A DNA stretch of 64,000 bases, from positions 1-64,000 of the forward strand of contig JAZAYU010000356.1 in assembly GCA_038501625.1 (NCBI GenBank), written 5' to 3'. Source of the DNA: Corbicula japonica. Lineage: Eukaryota; Mollusca; Bivalvia; Venerida; Cyrenidae. This document shows, piece after piece, positions 1 to 10,235 of this stretch (within the stretch, counting starts at the first letter, position 1; each line of letters begins with the position of its first letter). The notes beneath the pieces were generated by a model that saw nothing but the letters and a program-made list of their open reading frames with translations, was not told the DNA's origin and searched no databases. A program made the translations under genes and the position numbers.

Positions 1-1802
1 TTCTCGTTTCTTCATTGATGTGTGATGGAGGCCTTGGATTTCAAGAGTTGACATGAACTTTTCCACTTGTGTATGACCCGAACCGCTGTGCAACATTCCT
101 GTGAACATTGAAATAACATTATAAAGAAATGCTTATATATGTTCATTCCAATGCATACTATATTTTCTCCCATTTGTTAATATAAGTTTGGTCTTATTTC
201 ATATCATTTTATTAACAGTTATGTGTATTTACTTGGACATGTGAAAAATTTATATTATTTTGGTCAAGCTTAGGTGATATGAACTGTTAACGATTACTAA
301 GTGCACATATTACAAACACTACTAATACCTTTTTTCTGACCATCTATATTTATGTGATTATCAAGCAAAATACGAATAATGCTACTGTGTTTGGAAAGCT
401 ATTTATAATCCAAATCACTCATATTACTTGGTAAGGAAAAAAAAGTCCAGATTGATAAGTCTGCTAGCTGAAGAAAGATGTTACATGACAGGAGAGGACA
501 TTAAAAGCAACCAAACCAACTGTATGGCATTATTAAAGATAAAATAGCAGAGAGACTAAAACTAAGACTAACCATTTTTCTTGCCGCATATGTATATAAT
601 TTGTAGCAGACTGTTTTTAATTAGTTGCAAATTCTTGGGTCTAAACTAATTTAAAATCAATTCAGATTTCAAAATACTAGTCTATAAATCTAGATATTAC
701 TAGTTGCAGAAGATATCTTTAACTCTTGTCTAGCAGGATAAATATAGCAGGATAAAAGATAGTTAGATGTTAGATTTTATACTACCATCACCACATTCTA
801 TAAGTTATGAGCACAACACTTAAACTTACATTTTGACAATCCATCACAAGAACTCACTGCAAAAAATATTTGATGTTTTCAAATATTATCTCTTACTACA
901 GGTATGTTAATGACCGATCACATTTAACTTTTAAGTAAATTATTTATACAAAAGATGATGACAAAATCTTTTCTGGACAAAAAAAACTCAGGAATCCATG
1001 TAATAATATAATCCAAAATTAATATAAAAAATTGGTTGGAACCAATGGTTGCACAGCTGTTAAGTGAAGTTATTTGGTGTATATAAACACTTTCTGTTGG
1101 ATTATTCAGATATTTTAGTTACCAAAGTTGTATAAAAAATGCTATCAAATTAAAGTTAGAATAAAATGGGGGGGAGTGTAGTAAATATTAACACAACATT
1201 TTAAATTACATTCTGATTACCAGTACATACCAAGGGCAGCTTTTGTATTAATATCAAACACAGCTGGTCCTCGCTTTCCAGTCCTGTGTGTTTTGCCAGT
1301 CGTAACTTCTCTACAAGAACCACATTCACACTCTATCATTAAAACAGAGCCGAAGCCGTATCGGGTTTCATTGACAGTATTTTCTAGCAGAAGCGACTTG
1401 CCACAGTCAAGACAGTAAAGTTGTTTTGCAATATGTCCGAGCTCTACAATATGCCTGCCACTTTCTATTAGGGTTTTCTGACTGTCAACTTTTAGAAGAT
1501 CTGCAGTTTCATCAGAGGTTGGTGGGGTAATGGATTCGGTATTCTGACAGACAACTTCTGCAAGATCTGCAGTTTCGTCAGTTTCGTCAATAATGCGCTC
1601 ATTTATCTGATTGACAAATTCTGGAAGGTCTGCAGTTTCGTCAGCGGTGGGTGGGGTAATGCGTGATAACTGTATCGTCGTGTTCACTAATACCCGATTT
1701 TAACGATAATCTATACTCTTTAAATGCACTTTGAATCCGTTTGATTCGTTCACCTTTGCAGCGTTTCGAAAATTGTCCATTTAGACGATATTGTCGACTC
1801 AT
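1..1802 (-). CDS. Mutator-like transposase-domain gene, 5' part, cut by window edge
   Basis: Two exons are visible. Exon 1 runs from 1687 or further upstream to 1231 and ends at donor GTATGT (1230-1225). Exon 2 runs from 98 to the window edge after an acceptor AG at 100-99. The junction splits a glycine codon (phase 1) and restores KAALG-MLHSGSGHTQVEKF, the pattern of the Mutator-like transposase domain found in mollusc and cnidarian proteins. Exon 1 also holds cysteine pairs (CLDCG, CECG) typical of its zinc-binding start, and three copies of a TPPTxDETADL motif. The 457-bp frame has no ATG, only GTG at 1687. An ATG-started basic frame (1802-1641, beginning MSRQYRLNGQ) overlaps it in another frame, so a one-base indel or an unseen splice may link them. 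The intron (99-1230) is AT-rich with nothing recognised. It is probably transposon-derived; whether it is active cannot be judged from two exons. Confidence 0.72.
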
Positions 1803-2417
1803 TTTTCTATCGTGATTTTTCGTATCCGAACTTACGGACAGATATCTGATTACTATACAACTATCTTCTTTGTAAAGAACTATTATCTCCCTTGCGGCGC
1901 TTAACCGTTGCGCAGATATTACTATAGAAAACGTCCTTAATGGTCATATAACTCTTAACAGAGTAATTATATGACTTATATCCCATTTGTAATCAGTGTA
2001 GATCTAGATTGGCCTGCACATCAGTGAGGTGATCAGGAATATCACTAGCCACTTTTAGATTCATTATTTTATTTCTTATAAAATAGAAAACAATGTAGAT
2101 CTGGATCTGCAATCTGTTCTAGATCTACACTAGTTGCATACTGATTTAAACTGCAGGTTTCCAAAAGCTGCTAAATGACAAGTCTCAAGGGTCATTTTTA
2201 TTTAATTCTTAAAATGGTTTTAAGCGATTCTGCAAATTAGTAGCCAAAATAACTGTAATTTAAGGGGAAAAAATTACCCTTAACCTAGTCATGGGTGTAA
2301 AAAAGAAGCTTTATGGACATTTTAGTCAAAGGGTCATGTACTGGGTCAAACAAACTCCCTGATTTATATCTACAGAATCAATGCTTAATCAAGTTCTAAT
2401 AGCAATATTGGTCTTAC
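1803..2417. other. Non-coding spacer
   Basis: No reading frame or splice-flanked exon was found on either strand. A decayed half of the GATCTAGATC-rich fold-back family is discernible at about 1996-2130. The stretch was searched on the minus strand for the next CKAP2-like exon (an FW and acidic segment); none was seen. Confidence 0.5.
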
Positions 2418-5400
2418 TGTCTTGTGGTGGAGGTTGCTTTAGGTGTCTTCCTCAAACTTTTACCTCCTTCATTTGACTTCTGCCCTGGTGGTGTTGTGAA
2501 TCGTACATTTCTCGTGTGCACACCAGGGGTCACTACCGCCACAGGTAACTCTGTTGCCGACTCAGAACACAACTGATTTTGGCCACTTTCTGTATTTTTA
2601 GTGTTTACAGCACTGTTTTTGTTACAGGCATCTCCTGAACTTGTTGCGGAGGCAGACAACTTTCTCCTCTTGTTCGCCGGAAAATCTGCCTGGTCAAGCT
2701 CAGTGTCAAATGATCCTATACAAGATTTCCTTTTTAGAATTCCTCCCTGATTCACCACGGCTTTTGGCAGTTCAGAGTGTCTTCTCTTAAACCGTTCCTT
2801 GTTAGTTTGGTCTCCGACTTTCCTTGACTGCAGGTTTATGTTCCTATTTTCCTTGTCCTTAGTTTTGTTCTGGTAATCAAAGAGTCTGGATTTTACAAAG
2901 GTCCCTTTTGTTCTTTTTACACCACTGGCAGTGCTTGTTGAATGCTCTGGCCTAAAATAAATACTGTTAAGTAATTTAATATTGTGGAATTTTGCACAAA
3001 CTTAAGTAGCTGTTTTGTGCAGACAATTTGTCTCATAGTCTTGCTTTGAAACTTTTACTTTGAGGGGAAAAGTACTGGATGATTACCATCATCATCAAGT
3101 TGACATGCAGAGTTTAAAGGAAAATGCAATCGATGTTTTTCATTTATGCCAGACCTCAGATTCCGTCTTTCAGTTTTGAAGGATTATTAATTTTGATGTA
3201 AAATATCCTTAGATTATAATTTAGGAATGAATAGGAATTGAAAAAAGCTTGTTTCTCATTTCTCTGAAAATGAACGATTTTGCACAGATGTCTTGGTTTT
3301 TTTTACTACAATATTGTTGTTCTTTTGAAACTTATAACCTTTTCCTCCATATAAGCCATTGTGGCGTGGGGAACAGTGTAGATTCAGATCAGCTGGCACA
3401 TCTGTGTCACGCGAATTAAAACATGTATATATGGAGTAAAGAGTTAAATGAATTATTTACCTTTTCTTCTCACTTTTGACCTTGCCATTATCTTTCCTCC
3501 ATTTCTCCAACTTCTCTCTGAAATCATCAAGTGAAAAATCTACCATCACAGGGAATACTCCAAAACATTTTCATGTGTAACAAAAATGTAATTTGAACAA
3601 ATGTTCATATTGATAACATAATTAAAGTTGTTGCATATGACCAGTAAGTCAGGTCCGACAAGATAGTGCACTCAACTATTCGATTAATTTGAAACAAATG
3701 CAATTTAAAGATTAAAAGAACAACAACTGTGTAGATCCAGATCATCCAGCACATTGGTCACTTTTTGGTCAGAAACAATATAATTAATCAAAAAGCAATT
3801 TACAGATCCTGATCATGATCAGATGGCACAGATGGATTTATGGGATATGACTGTTAGATTACAGGGTTAAGATTCAAGCACAATCTGGATCTACACTGTT
3901 CCACAAGAGATAAGAGCCATATCCCATGGAGTAAAGGGTTACGGTGCTAACACATAAACAAAACTTTTCAATTGAACTCACAGCCTTTCTCTGGTCTCTT
4001 CTGATTTCCTCTTCTCGGATTTTTGGGCCTCAGGTTTGGGAACACACTTTGCTGGAATGGACTTACACTGGATAGCAGTCATCACTTTGGACTTGATATC
4101 GGATCTTGCATTGGGATTTCTAAAATAACAAAAGCCAAATTATTAACCATACAAGTCGTATTTCTGGCTGTTATTTACGGCCATACGCCGGCTAACGGAA
4201 CCCCTGTTAACAGCATTGTTTTGTTAGGCCAATCTGAGGCTGTTCCTAATGGAAAAACATATACTTCTTTCTCAAAGTAAGAATTCTTAATTTATCAATG
4301 ATAATTATAATAAGAAATTATCAATGATAATTATAATAAGAAAATAGAGTTTACAAATCTGCCCCAGTATATTTGCATAGAAGAGTATACTTGTGAAGCA
4401 TTAATCATTGCTATATTAATCAAGGTTACCATTATATTTATAAATATAGTAAGTCATCTGTTATCAAATTTATTTATTTTATCCATCATTTTTAAGCTTT
4501 GTGAAGAATTTATATGAGACTAGAATTTCCATAAGTAAGTTCAGGGGTTCCATTTGACCCGGAAGATGATCCTTGGACTCTTGGCCTTATTTTGACCCCT
4601 AGGATTTAAGCTGTCATTTTTTTCCTTAAATTAGGGCTATTTGGGCTAATAACTGGCAGAATCCCCTTATTAATGCTCCAAATGACCATTAAGATTCATT
4701 AGCTAGTGGAGCCCCTGAAGTTAAAACAATGCATTTCTCACTCCAAAAGGACCTGGGCCCTATCCCAAAACTGTGTGGAACAAACAACACTGAATGAGCA
4801 AATAAAACCTGGTCCAAAGGTCATAATATTGTAGGGCTTTCCCCAGGCAATTATGGCATACCGGCGCCGGGATGCCTTATTTTCTAAACTAACATTTGCG
4901 GGACGCTTATAATCCGCCGGTATGCCATAAATTCTGGCCGGCATGCTTTAAAATTCAATATACAAGGTCAATAAACATGTCAAATTACGAATCTTTCTCG
5001 CCAATTTCAAGGTGTAAGACCTGTAAATAGATTTCCCTATATAAGCTATAGTAAACATGACATGCTTCAACATGCTGGCAATCATAGCTGGTACCATTTC
5101 CCAAGGGGTTAACTTACATGCTTTTAAAGCTAAGTGTTTGTATTATCCATTTCCAGCAAGAAAAGTAGGGGTCATGTATCAATTAACAGAGATTTGCCAT
5201 CTTGAATCCGGTGGTCTGTTTTTTTCACTACGGTGTGAACTTCAAAACTGTTTTTCATATGCCGTCTTAAAACCGGGGCCTTTTTTCATAGATTGCATTT
5301 CTAAACATAAATTTGGTATCAGTGTGTCAGTAAAAGCATGCCATTTACTAAACATGTCCCTTTCAGCCCATACTTGTCAATTAATGCCCCCAAAATGCAA

Positions 5401-7475
5401 AAAAAATGGGACTATTTATGTCAGCCATTGCTTGACTAGCCCGAGTAGGAACATCCGGTGGACTATTTACAAGTAATTAACCTCAAGCGTTTCTCTGATA
5501 TTGTTAAGCGTCTACTGTACAAGATCACTTCTTACAATTTTTAATGAGCGTCTGTTGTGTATCAGAAGTGGGATAGTTGGATGAGTGTCTGTTGAATACA
5601 GAGAAGATGGTGGTAAATCAACCAATTAATAACAGATTATCTCGGCAGTTATGATGCCCTAAATGAGATTAAAATCAGAATATTGTTCTTTGATGACCTG
5701 CTAACTGTGAAGAGTTGTGAGCAAGTATTTCTAAGTGGTAAATGATAATCTTGTCACTTACATTAACAGGCAAATACAGAAGGTTTATTATAACAAATTA
5801 TAACCATTAATGAAGACGATTTTAAAGTTATTAGATGTTATTAAAGTACTAACTGAAAGTACTAACTGTACATCTTTAAATGCTGTCCATATCAATAAAT
5901 GGCCATTCTACTGAACATGTAGACTTTTCAACAAGTCATGTATTAAATTGTGGCATAATCATTATGACAAGAACAGGTCTGCAATCAAGGGCTGTGTAAT
6001 ATATTGCAACAAGAGACAATTGTGGCATTTTTTTAGACTGATGTACATAAATAATGAAGCAACAACTGTTTTGTATTAAGTACAATACAATAGCAAGTCT
6101 GTGGTAGTTCTGTGAAAAATGTACTTTGTCATATTAAATAAAACTTGTTGCTTTGTGATAAATATATATTAATATAAATTGTATTTGTAAGATGCACCCA
6201 TCAACTGTGTGAAAATATTTTGCATGAATTAAGATGTCACACGTTGGATGCCAGGATGCCTTAAACTTTTTCTGGGGAAGGCCCTGTACTGAGAATGGAA
6301 ACCAGTCTCAAATTTCAAGCATCTGAGCATAAGGTTATAAAACTGAGAATGGAAACCAGTCTCAAGTTTAAGCATCGGTTTGGCTGAAATGGCGACTGGT
6401 CTCCATTTCAGGAAATCAGATTCTGGAGTCTGGTTTCTACGCTCAGTTTTATAACTTTGGGCACTGATTGACTGAAATAGGGACTGGTCGCTTGAGATTT
6501 GAGACTGGTTTCCATTCTCAGTTTTATAGTCTTCAGCCCTGGAGGCCACCTACAGTGAGGCTCGGGTTCCATCACACTTTCTCTTCCCAGACAAAAATTT
6601 TGAAATTTCTGGTCGGATGATTGTCCTCTTCACCAATTTAGGGGCCACAGTTCTTGTGTCATTCTTTTGAGATGTAGATTTAGGGAGCTCTGGTCTGTTT
6701 TCTGTCTTTGTGCCATGTGACTTTATTCCTACTTTGGGCTTTGCCAGCTTTCCATTACTGTTACTGTAAATAAACAAACAGAAATTGGGAAAATAAATAA
6801 TAAAATGCTCAAATACTCAGGTTTTAGTTCATTTAGATGTTAATACAGTATTCAAATATCACATAAATTTGATAAAAAGCATAGTTTTAAGTGATGTTTG
6901 TATCATAATTATAATGGTAGTGGAGATCCTATCCAGCATGTACATACATGTATATATGGATCACCACTGCTTCTTTGTCAGAAAAACATTTATGAATCTT
7001 AGTGACCACTGCACTGTATGCATGTGCAAGGCTGTTCAAATCTGCACTTGTTTCAAGTGATATAAGAATTCTCACTAAAGGAAACGATTTAGTATCGGTC
7101 AATCTTTTAACTCTTTCTTTCTGTATATAAAACTTTGATCCCATGAGCAAACAGTGTACACCCAAATCAGCTCAGCTGCTGGCACATCTGTGTGGTCTGA
7201 TCAGGATCTGCACACTTCACTTTCTGGTCAGAGGATCTGCACACTTCACTTTCTGGTCAGAAATTACCTTATACATTGTAAATTAAAAAGCAAACAGTGA
7301 AGATCTTGATCAGATGGTATGGATTTGCCAGCTGATCAGGATCTACACTGTTCACCCATGACATAAGGATATATATATTGAGGAAAGGGTTAATCCCCTG
7401 GTAGGACTTGCCTAGCCTGGGTCTTCAACTTCTGCTTCTCTTCTCGCCACTTTTCTAATCTCTCCATGTAGAGTT
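2418..7475 (-). CDS. CKAP2: CKAP2/CKAP2L-like spindle protein, N-terminal half (five exons)
   Basis: Exons are 7475-7412, 6763-6554, 4119-3982, 3517-3461 and 2951-2418, about 334 codons. Every junction is phase 2 and keeps one frame. The first visible exon reads LYMERLEKWREEKQKLKTQ, like the short helical motif at the start of vertebrate CKAP2L. Two lysine-rich disordered exons follow, then a second copy of the motif (LEKLEKWRKDNGKVKSEKKR, running into RPEHS), matching the LEEW..GK..KRPP motif of the family. A KEN box (KDKENR; KEN codons at 2854-2846) fits the family's APC/C-controlled turnover. The last exon does not end the gene: the TAA at 2416-2414 lies inside a strong donor, GTAAGA, at 2417-2412. 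The first intron starts with GC (GCAAGT, 7411-7406), a known minor donor type. The initiator exon was not found. Family members bind microtubules at the spindle. The C-terminal half lies on the other strand from 10236. Confidence 0.72.
3334..3447. repeat. TTAA-type fold-back element, short copy
   Basis: It begins with ACCTTTTCCTCCAT and ends with ATGGAGTAAAGAGTTAA; the inner arm is AGTGTAGATTCAGATCAGC. It lies in the intron between CKAP2-like exons 3517-3461 and 2951-2418. The centre is shortened to 114 bp. Confidence 0.7.
3729..3941. repeat. TTAA-type fold-back element
   Basis: The arms GTGTAGATCCAGATCATC and CAATCTGGATCTACACTG face each other and the right end is ATGGAGTAAAGGGTTA. The left terminus is eroded. 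It lies in the intron between the 4119-3982 and 3517-3461 exons. Confidence 0.65.
4851..4930. repeat. Perfect 16-bp inverted repeat
   Basis: The arm at 4851-4866 (TTATGGCATACCGGCG) is exactly complementary to 4915-4930, with a 48-bp loop. It is unusually GC-rich for its surroundings. It may be the core of an old fold-back element. Confidence 0.75.
6285..6535. repeat. CCAGTCTCAAAT fold-back repeat, compound copy
   Basis: Two copies of AATGGAAACCAGTCTCAA (near 6294 and 6347) face the reverse form TTGAGACTGGTTTCCATT near 6502, with CTGAGAATGG and CCATTCTCAG outer ends. The same family recurs at 9.33 and 60.93 kb. It sits directly 3' of CKAP2-like exon 6763-6554. Confidence 0.75.
7107..7393. repeat. 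TTAA-type fold-back element with internal duplication
   Basis: The left end is TTAACTCTTTCTTTCTGTAT and the right end GAGGAAAGGGTTAA. A segment carrying CTGCACACTTCACTTTCTGG is duplicated in tandem near 7206-7262. It lies in the GC-AG intron of the CKAP2-like gene. Confidence 0.75.
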
Positions 7476-7699
7476 CTGTAAGCATAAAACAAAAAAGTTG
7501 GTTAATCCCTTTATATATGAGCCGTGTCGTGAGATTTTCGACCTACTGGTCAAAATTTCACATTTTCTGGTTTTTATTGAACCATATAGTTTGAACCTTT
7601 CTGGTCATTTTGATATAAAAATCAAGTCTGAATTCGATCTAGAAATATGTTTATTATTATTTTTTAAATGATGTAGACGAAATCAATAGTTATCCCACA

Positions 7700-7716
7700 T
7701 GACGTAAACGACGTCA
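7700..7716. promoter_or_regulatory. CRE-like inverted pair
   Basis: TGACGT and ACGTCA half-sites face each other across AAACG, in a CpG-bearing patch upstream of the first visible minus-strand CKAP2-like exon. The motif is seen; promoter function is inference. Confidence 0.3.
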
Positions 7717-9324
7717 TAACGTTCGCGGAAATTGAAAATTGTTTAAAGCGCTTCCGCGAATTGATTGTTATACTACAAATTACGGTTTCGATTAGATTTT
7801 GAGCCAGCGAGCGAACTCCGTAAACATGTTTTGCACTTCAACACTTCAATAAAAAAACGACGAGCACGTTTTATGACATGCGACTTTAGCTAGTACTGCC
7901 GCTCATGTCAGAAGACGCTGCGTTTAACTTTCAATTTGCTGTCAATTAATCATGTTTTGTCGCTGTAGGTTGATTTTCATTGATCTGAAAGTTTCGTTTT
8001 CTAAAAATTTGAATGGTAGGTCTACATGAAGAATAATATTAACCTTATTTAATATTATTCTGTCAATTAAACTTTCCCGCTACTTTTCAAAGAAAACATA
8101 AGACGCCGCGCCAAGCGTTTGATAATTTAGTTGCCAGCCGAAATCTAACTGCAACCGAAATTTGTAAACTAGTTTTAGGTCATGGTGTAGAAAACTTTTA
8201 AAACACAAGTGTTTGAAGCTAACTGTCTATCCTTTATGATAAAAAAATAGGATCAACAGTAAAAAGCTGTTGTTCTGTTTTACCGATTCTTGATGTTTTT
8301 GAAATCAGCTATAATGTGCGTATAATTTCAGAAATCCCAATATCCAATAAAATCTAAGTAATTGTGACACGTAAAAATACATTTGCTAAACAGAAACTTT
8401 TCTACATTTTGAGTACCGCTTCATTTGTAATATTTTGAACATCTCACCGAAACAGGCAGTTTCTAGTGTCACAAAGTTGTCGTTGACATAAATTAGTATA
8501 GTTAATAATATGCATAAAATGTAGTATTTTTCCCCATTTGTTAGTTAAAAACAGATCCAAAAATATATTCTGTGAGGATTCATTATTATATTGTTTTATG
8601 CTATTATGAATGTACAAGATGAAATCGAATCTGCGGCTTTCCGACCGATGAAAATTAAAATTCTGTCGTACCTTTCGCAAGTATTTTTATTTTCTATCGC
8701 GGACATTATATGAAGTTTTGTGTATATATAAAATATACGGTTAGCTCCAATTCTATTAGCTTTATTATATATTTATTATTATTTTAAATACTCATTTCAA
8801 TCTTCTGGAAAATATGTAGATTCGTCTTATATCCAAATAGGGACTAAGGACAGAATCACGAAATATGGCTATATAATGTCGCTTTATGCTGTATTTGATT
8901 TGTTTTATAACGTAACTCACTGAAATCAGTTTTACAGTACGCAACGCACACATGTATGTATACGTATCGAAGAATATATAACAATTTCAATACAAAGCAA
9001 GGGTTGTGTGGTACTGGTTGTTGGCAAGTCTCAGTTTTTGACATCTGGTCCCATGAACTTCTGTACGTCGGCCTAGCATCGTTGTCTCTCTTTTTCTCTG
9101 CGTGTTTTCGTGGCCTAACTCTCCTGAGAGTGGGCTGATATAATTTTTCTGCGTTTAAACGGAGTGAATTAGAAGAAAATTAATTCCCTCTGTTGGTGTC
9201 CGATGGATTGCTAAAGGGGCGTTTTTTTTTGCGCACGGGCTTTTCGGGGTTTTGTAACCGCGTGGTCATTCAGCGCTTGGACAGCCGACAATGACGGACG
9301 AAAATTGTTAATTTTCATAAGAGA

Positions 9325-9440
9325 GATAGTGCCTAAGATCATAAAACTTAGATTAGAGATAAGTCTTAAATCTCAAGCATCTGGTTGGCTGAAATGCTGA
9401 CTGGTCACCATTTTAGCCTATCGGATGCTTGAGATTATTA
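9325..9440. repeat. CCAGTCTCAAAT fold-back repeat, short copy
   Basis: TAAATCTCAAGCATCTG (about 9368) faces CGGATGCTTGAGATT (about 9421), with the centre GGCTGAAATGCTGACTGGTC as in the other copies at 6.3 and 60.9 kb. Confidence 0.7.
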
Positions 9441-9629
9441 TGTTTAACTTTAATGATCTATCTACTTAATGTTAAAACACTGTTAGTAAGGCTAGTGATA
9501 ATGATCTGATTAAGGTTATTTAGGCAACCTTGCGGCTGAATGAATTTAAATATAAGTAGATCACCCTATAAACAGAATTTAATGGCAGTTAAACTTTTTC
9601 AAAGGAAATATTGGATGAAACTATAAAGC

Positions 9630-9740
9630 TGTCGTGTTAGCTAAGTGGTTTAAGTTAACTCACCAACGCAATGCTTATTTGTTTGTTCCAATGAGAATCT
9701 GTTGGGGCAGGTGCGAAGTCACTACAGTGTAGAACCACAT
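9630..9740 (+). repeat. Possible tRNA-derived SINE fragment
   Basis: TTAGCTAAGTGG at about 9636 fits a Pol III A box and GGTGCGAAGTC at about 9709 resembles a decayed B box. The spacing suits a tRNA with a long variable arm. No acceptor stem pairs, so this is not called as a tRNA gene. Confidence 0.3.
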
Positions 9741-10235
9741 GTAAACCCCCAATGGCAAAATATTTTGCCGCTGATAATTTTAAGTCTGTAAACCTTTCAG
9801 TTCCCATTTTCATTGCGGTGTATTTTTGAAATCAATCAAATTATATACTCATTCTCTCTAACATTATTCTAACATGTCTGCTGAAATTCCCCATTTGTGA
9901 TTTATGGAAGCGGCAGAGATTAAATTAGTAGGATATCGGTGCTTTTCCTTTTAAAATGTCACACATCATTTTTGACATAAAAGCTTAACCACCATACTCA
10001 GCAAATTAGTACCATTATTTTCAAAGCTCTATAAAGTATATTCATGTTAGAATTGAAATAAAAAATATCTTCAAGTGACATATCACTGGATATTTTTTAG
10101 ATATGTGAATATTTGTCACTCAAGGCTACGTTTCTTGTAGTATTCATTCTGCATCTAAACTCTGCCCTCTAGGATAAATCCTGAGATTTATCACAGGTAG
10201 CTTTTTTATTTCCTAAGTTTTCTTCCTTGTATCAG

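Larger units (their letters stand above)
4120..6553. other. Intron of the CKAP2-like gene, no internal exon seen
   Basis: It joins two phase-2 exons in frame, so no exon is required here. It holds a 25-bp unit duplicated in tandem at about 4295-4344, a GC-rich hairpin at 4851-4930 and a fold-back repeat near 6.3-6.5 kb. An open plus-strand stretch at 5057-5476 has no motif or splice context and is not called. Confidence 0.5.
7476..10235. other. Gap between the two CKAP2-like halves
   Basis: No supported gene. This 2.8 kb separates the divergent CKAP2-like halves. Local CpG-bearing patches lie at 7690-8150 and 9040-9300, which could include a promoter, but no first exon with ATG and donor could be fixed on either strand. 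The missing family exon (FW, acidic stretch, ECLxLI) was looked for on the plus strand and not found. Confidence 0.5.

Noticed and set aside
2414..2416. TAA as the end of the minus-strand CKAP2-like gene
   Set aside because: It lies inside CA|GTAAGA, a strong donor, and the family's C-terminal domain has not yet appeared; splicing is more likely.
5057..5476. 139-codon open frame on plus within the CKAP2-like intron
   Set aside because: No recognisable motif, no splice context, and AT-driven composition; the flanking exons already join in frame without it.
9630..9740. tRNA gene
   Set aside because: Only A- and B-box-like motifs are present; no acceptor stem pairs, so it is at most a SINE relic.
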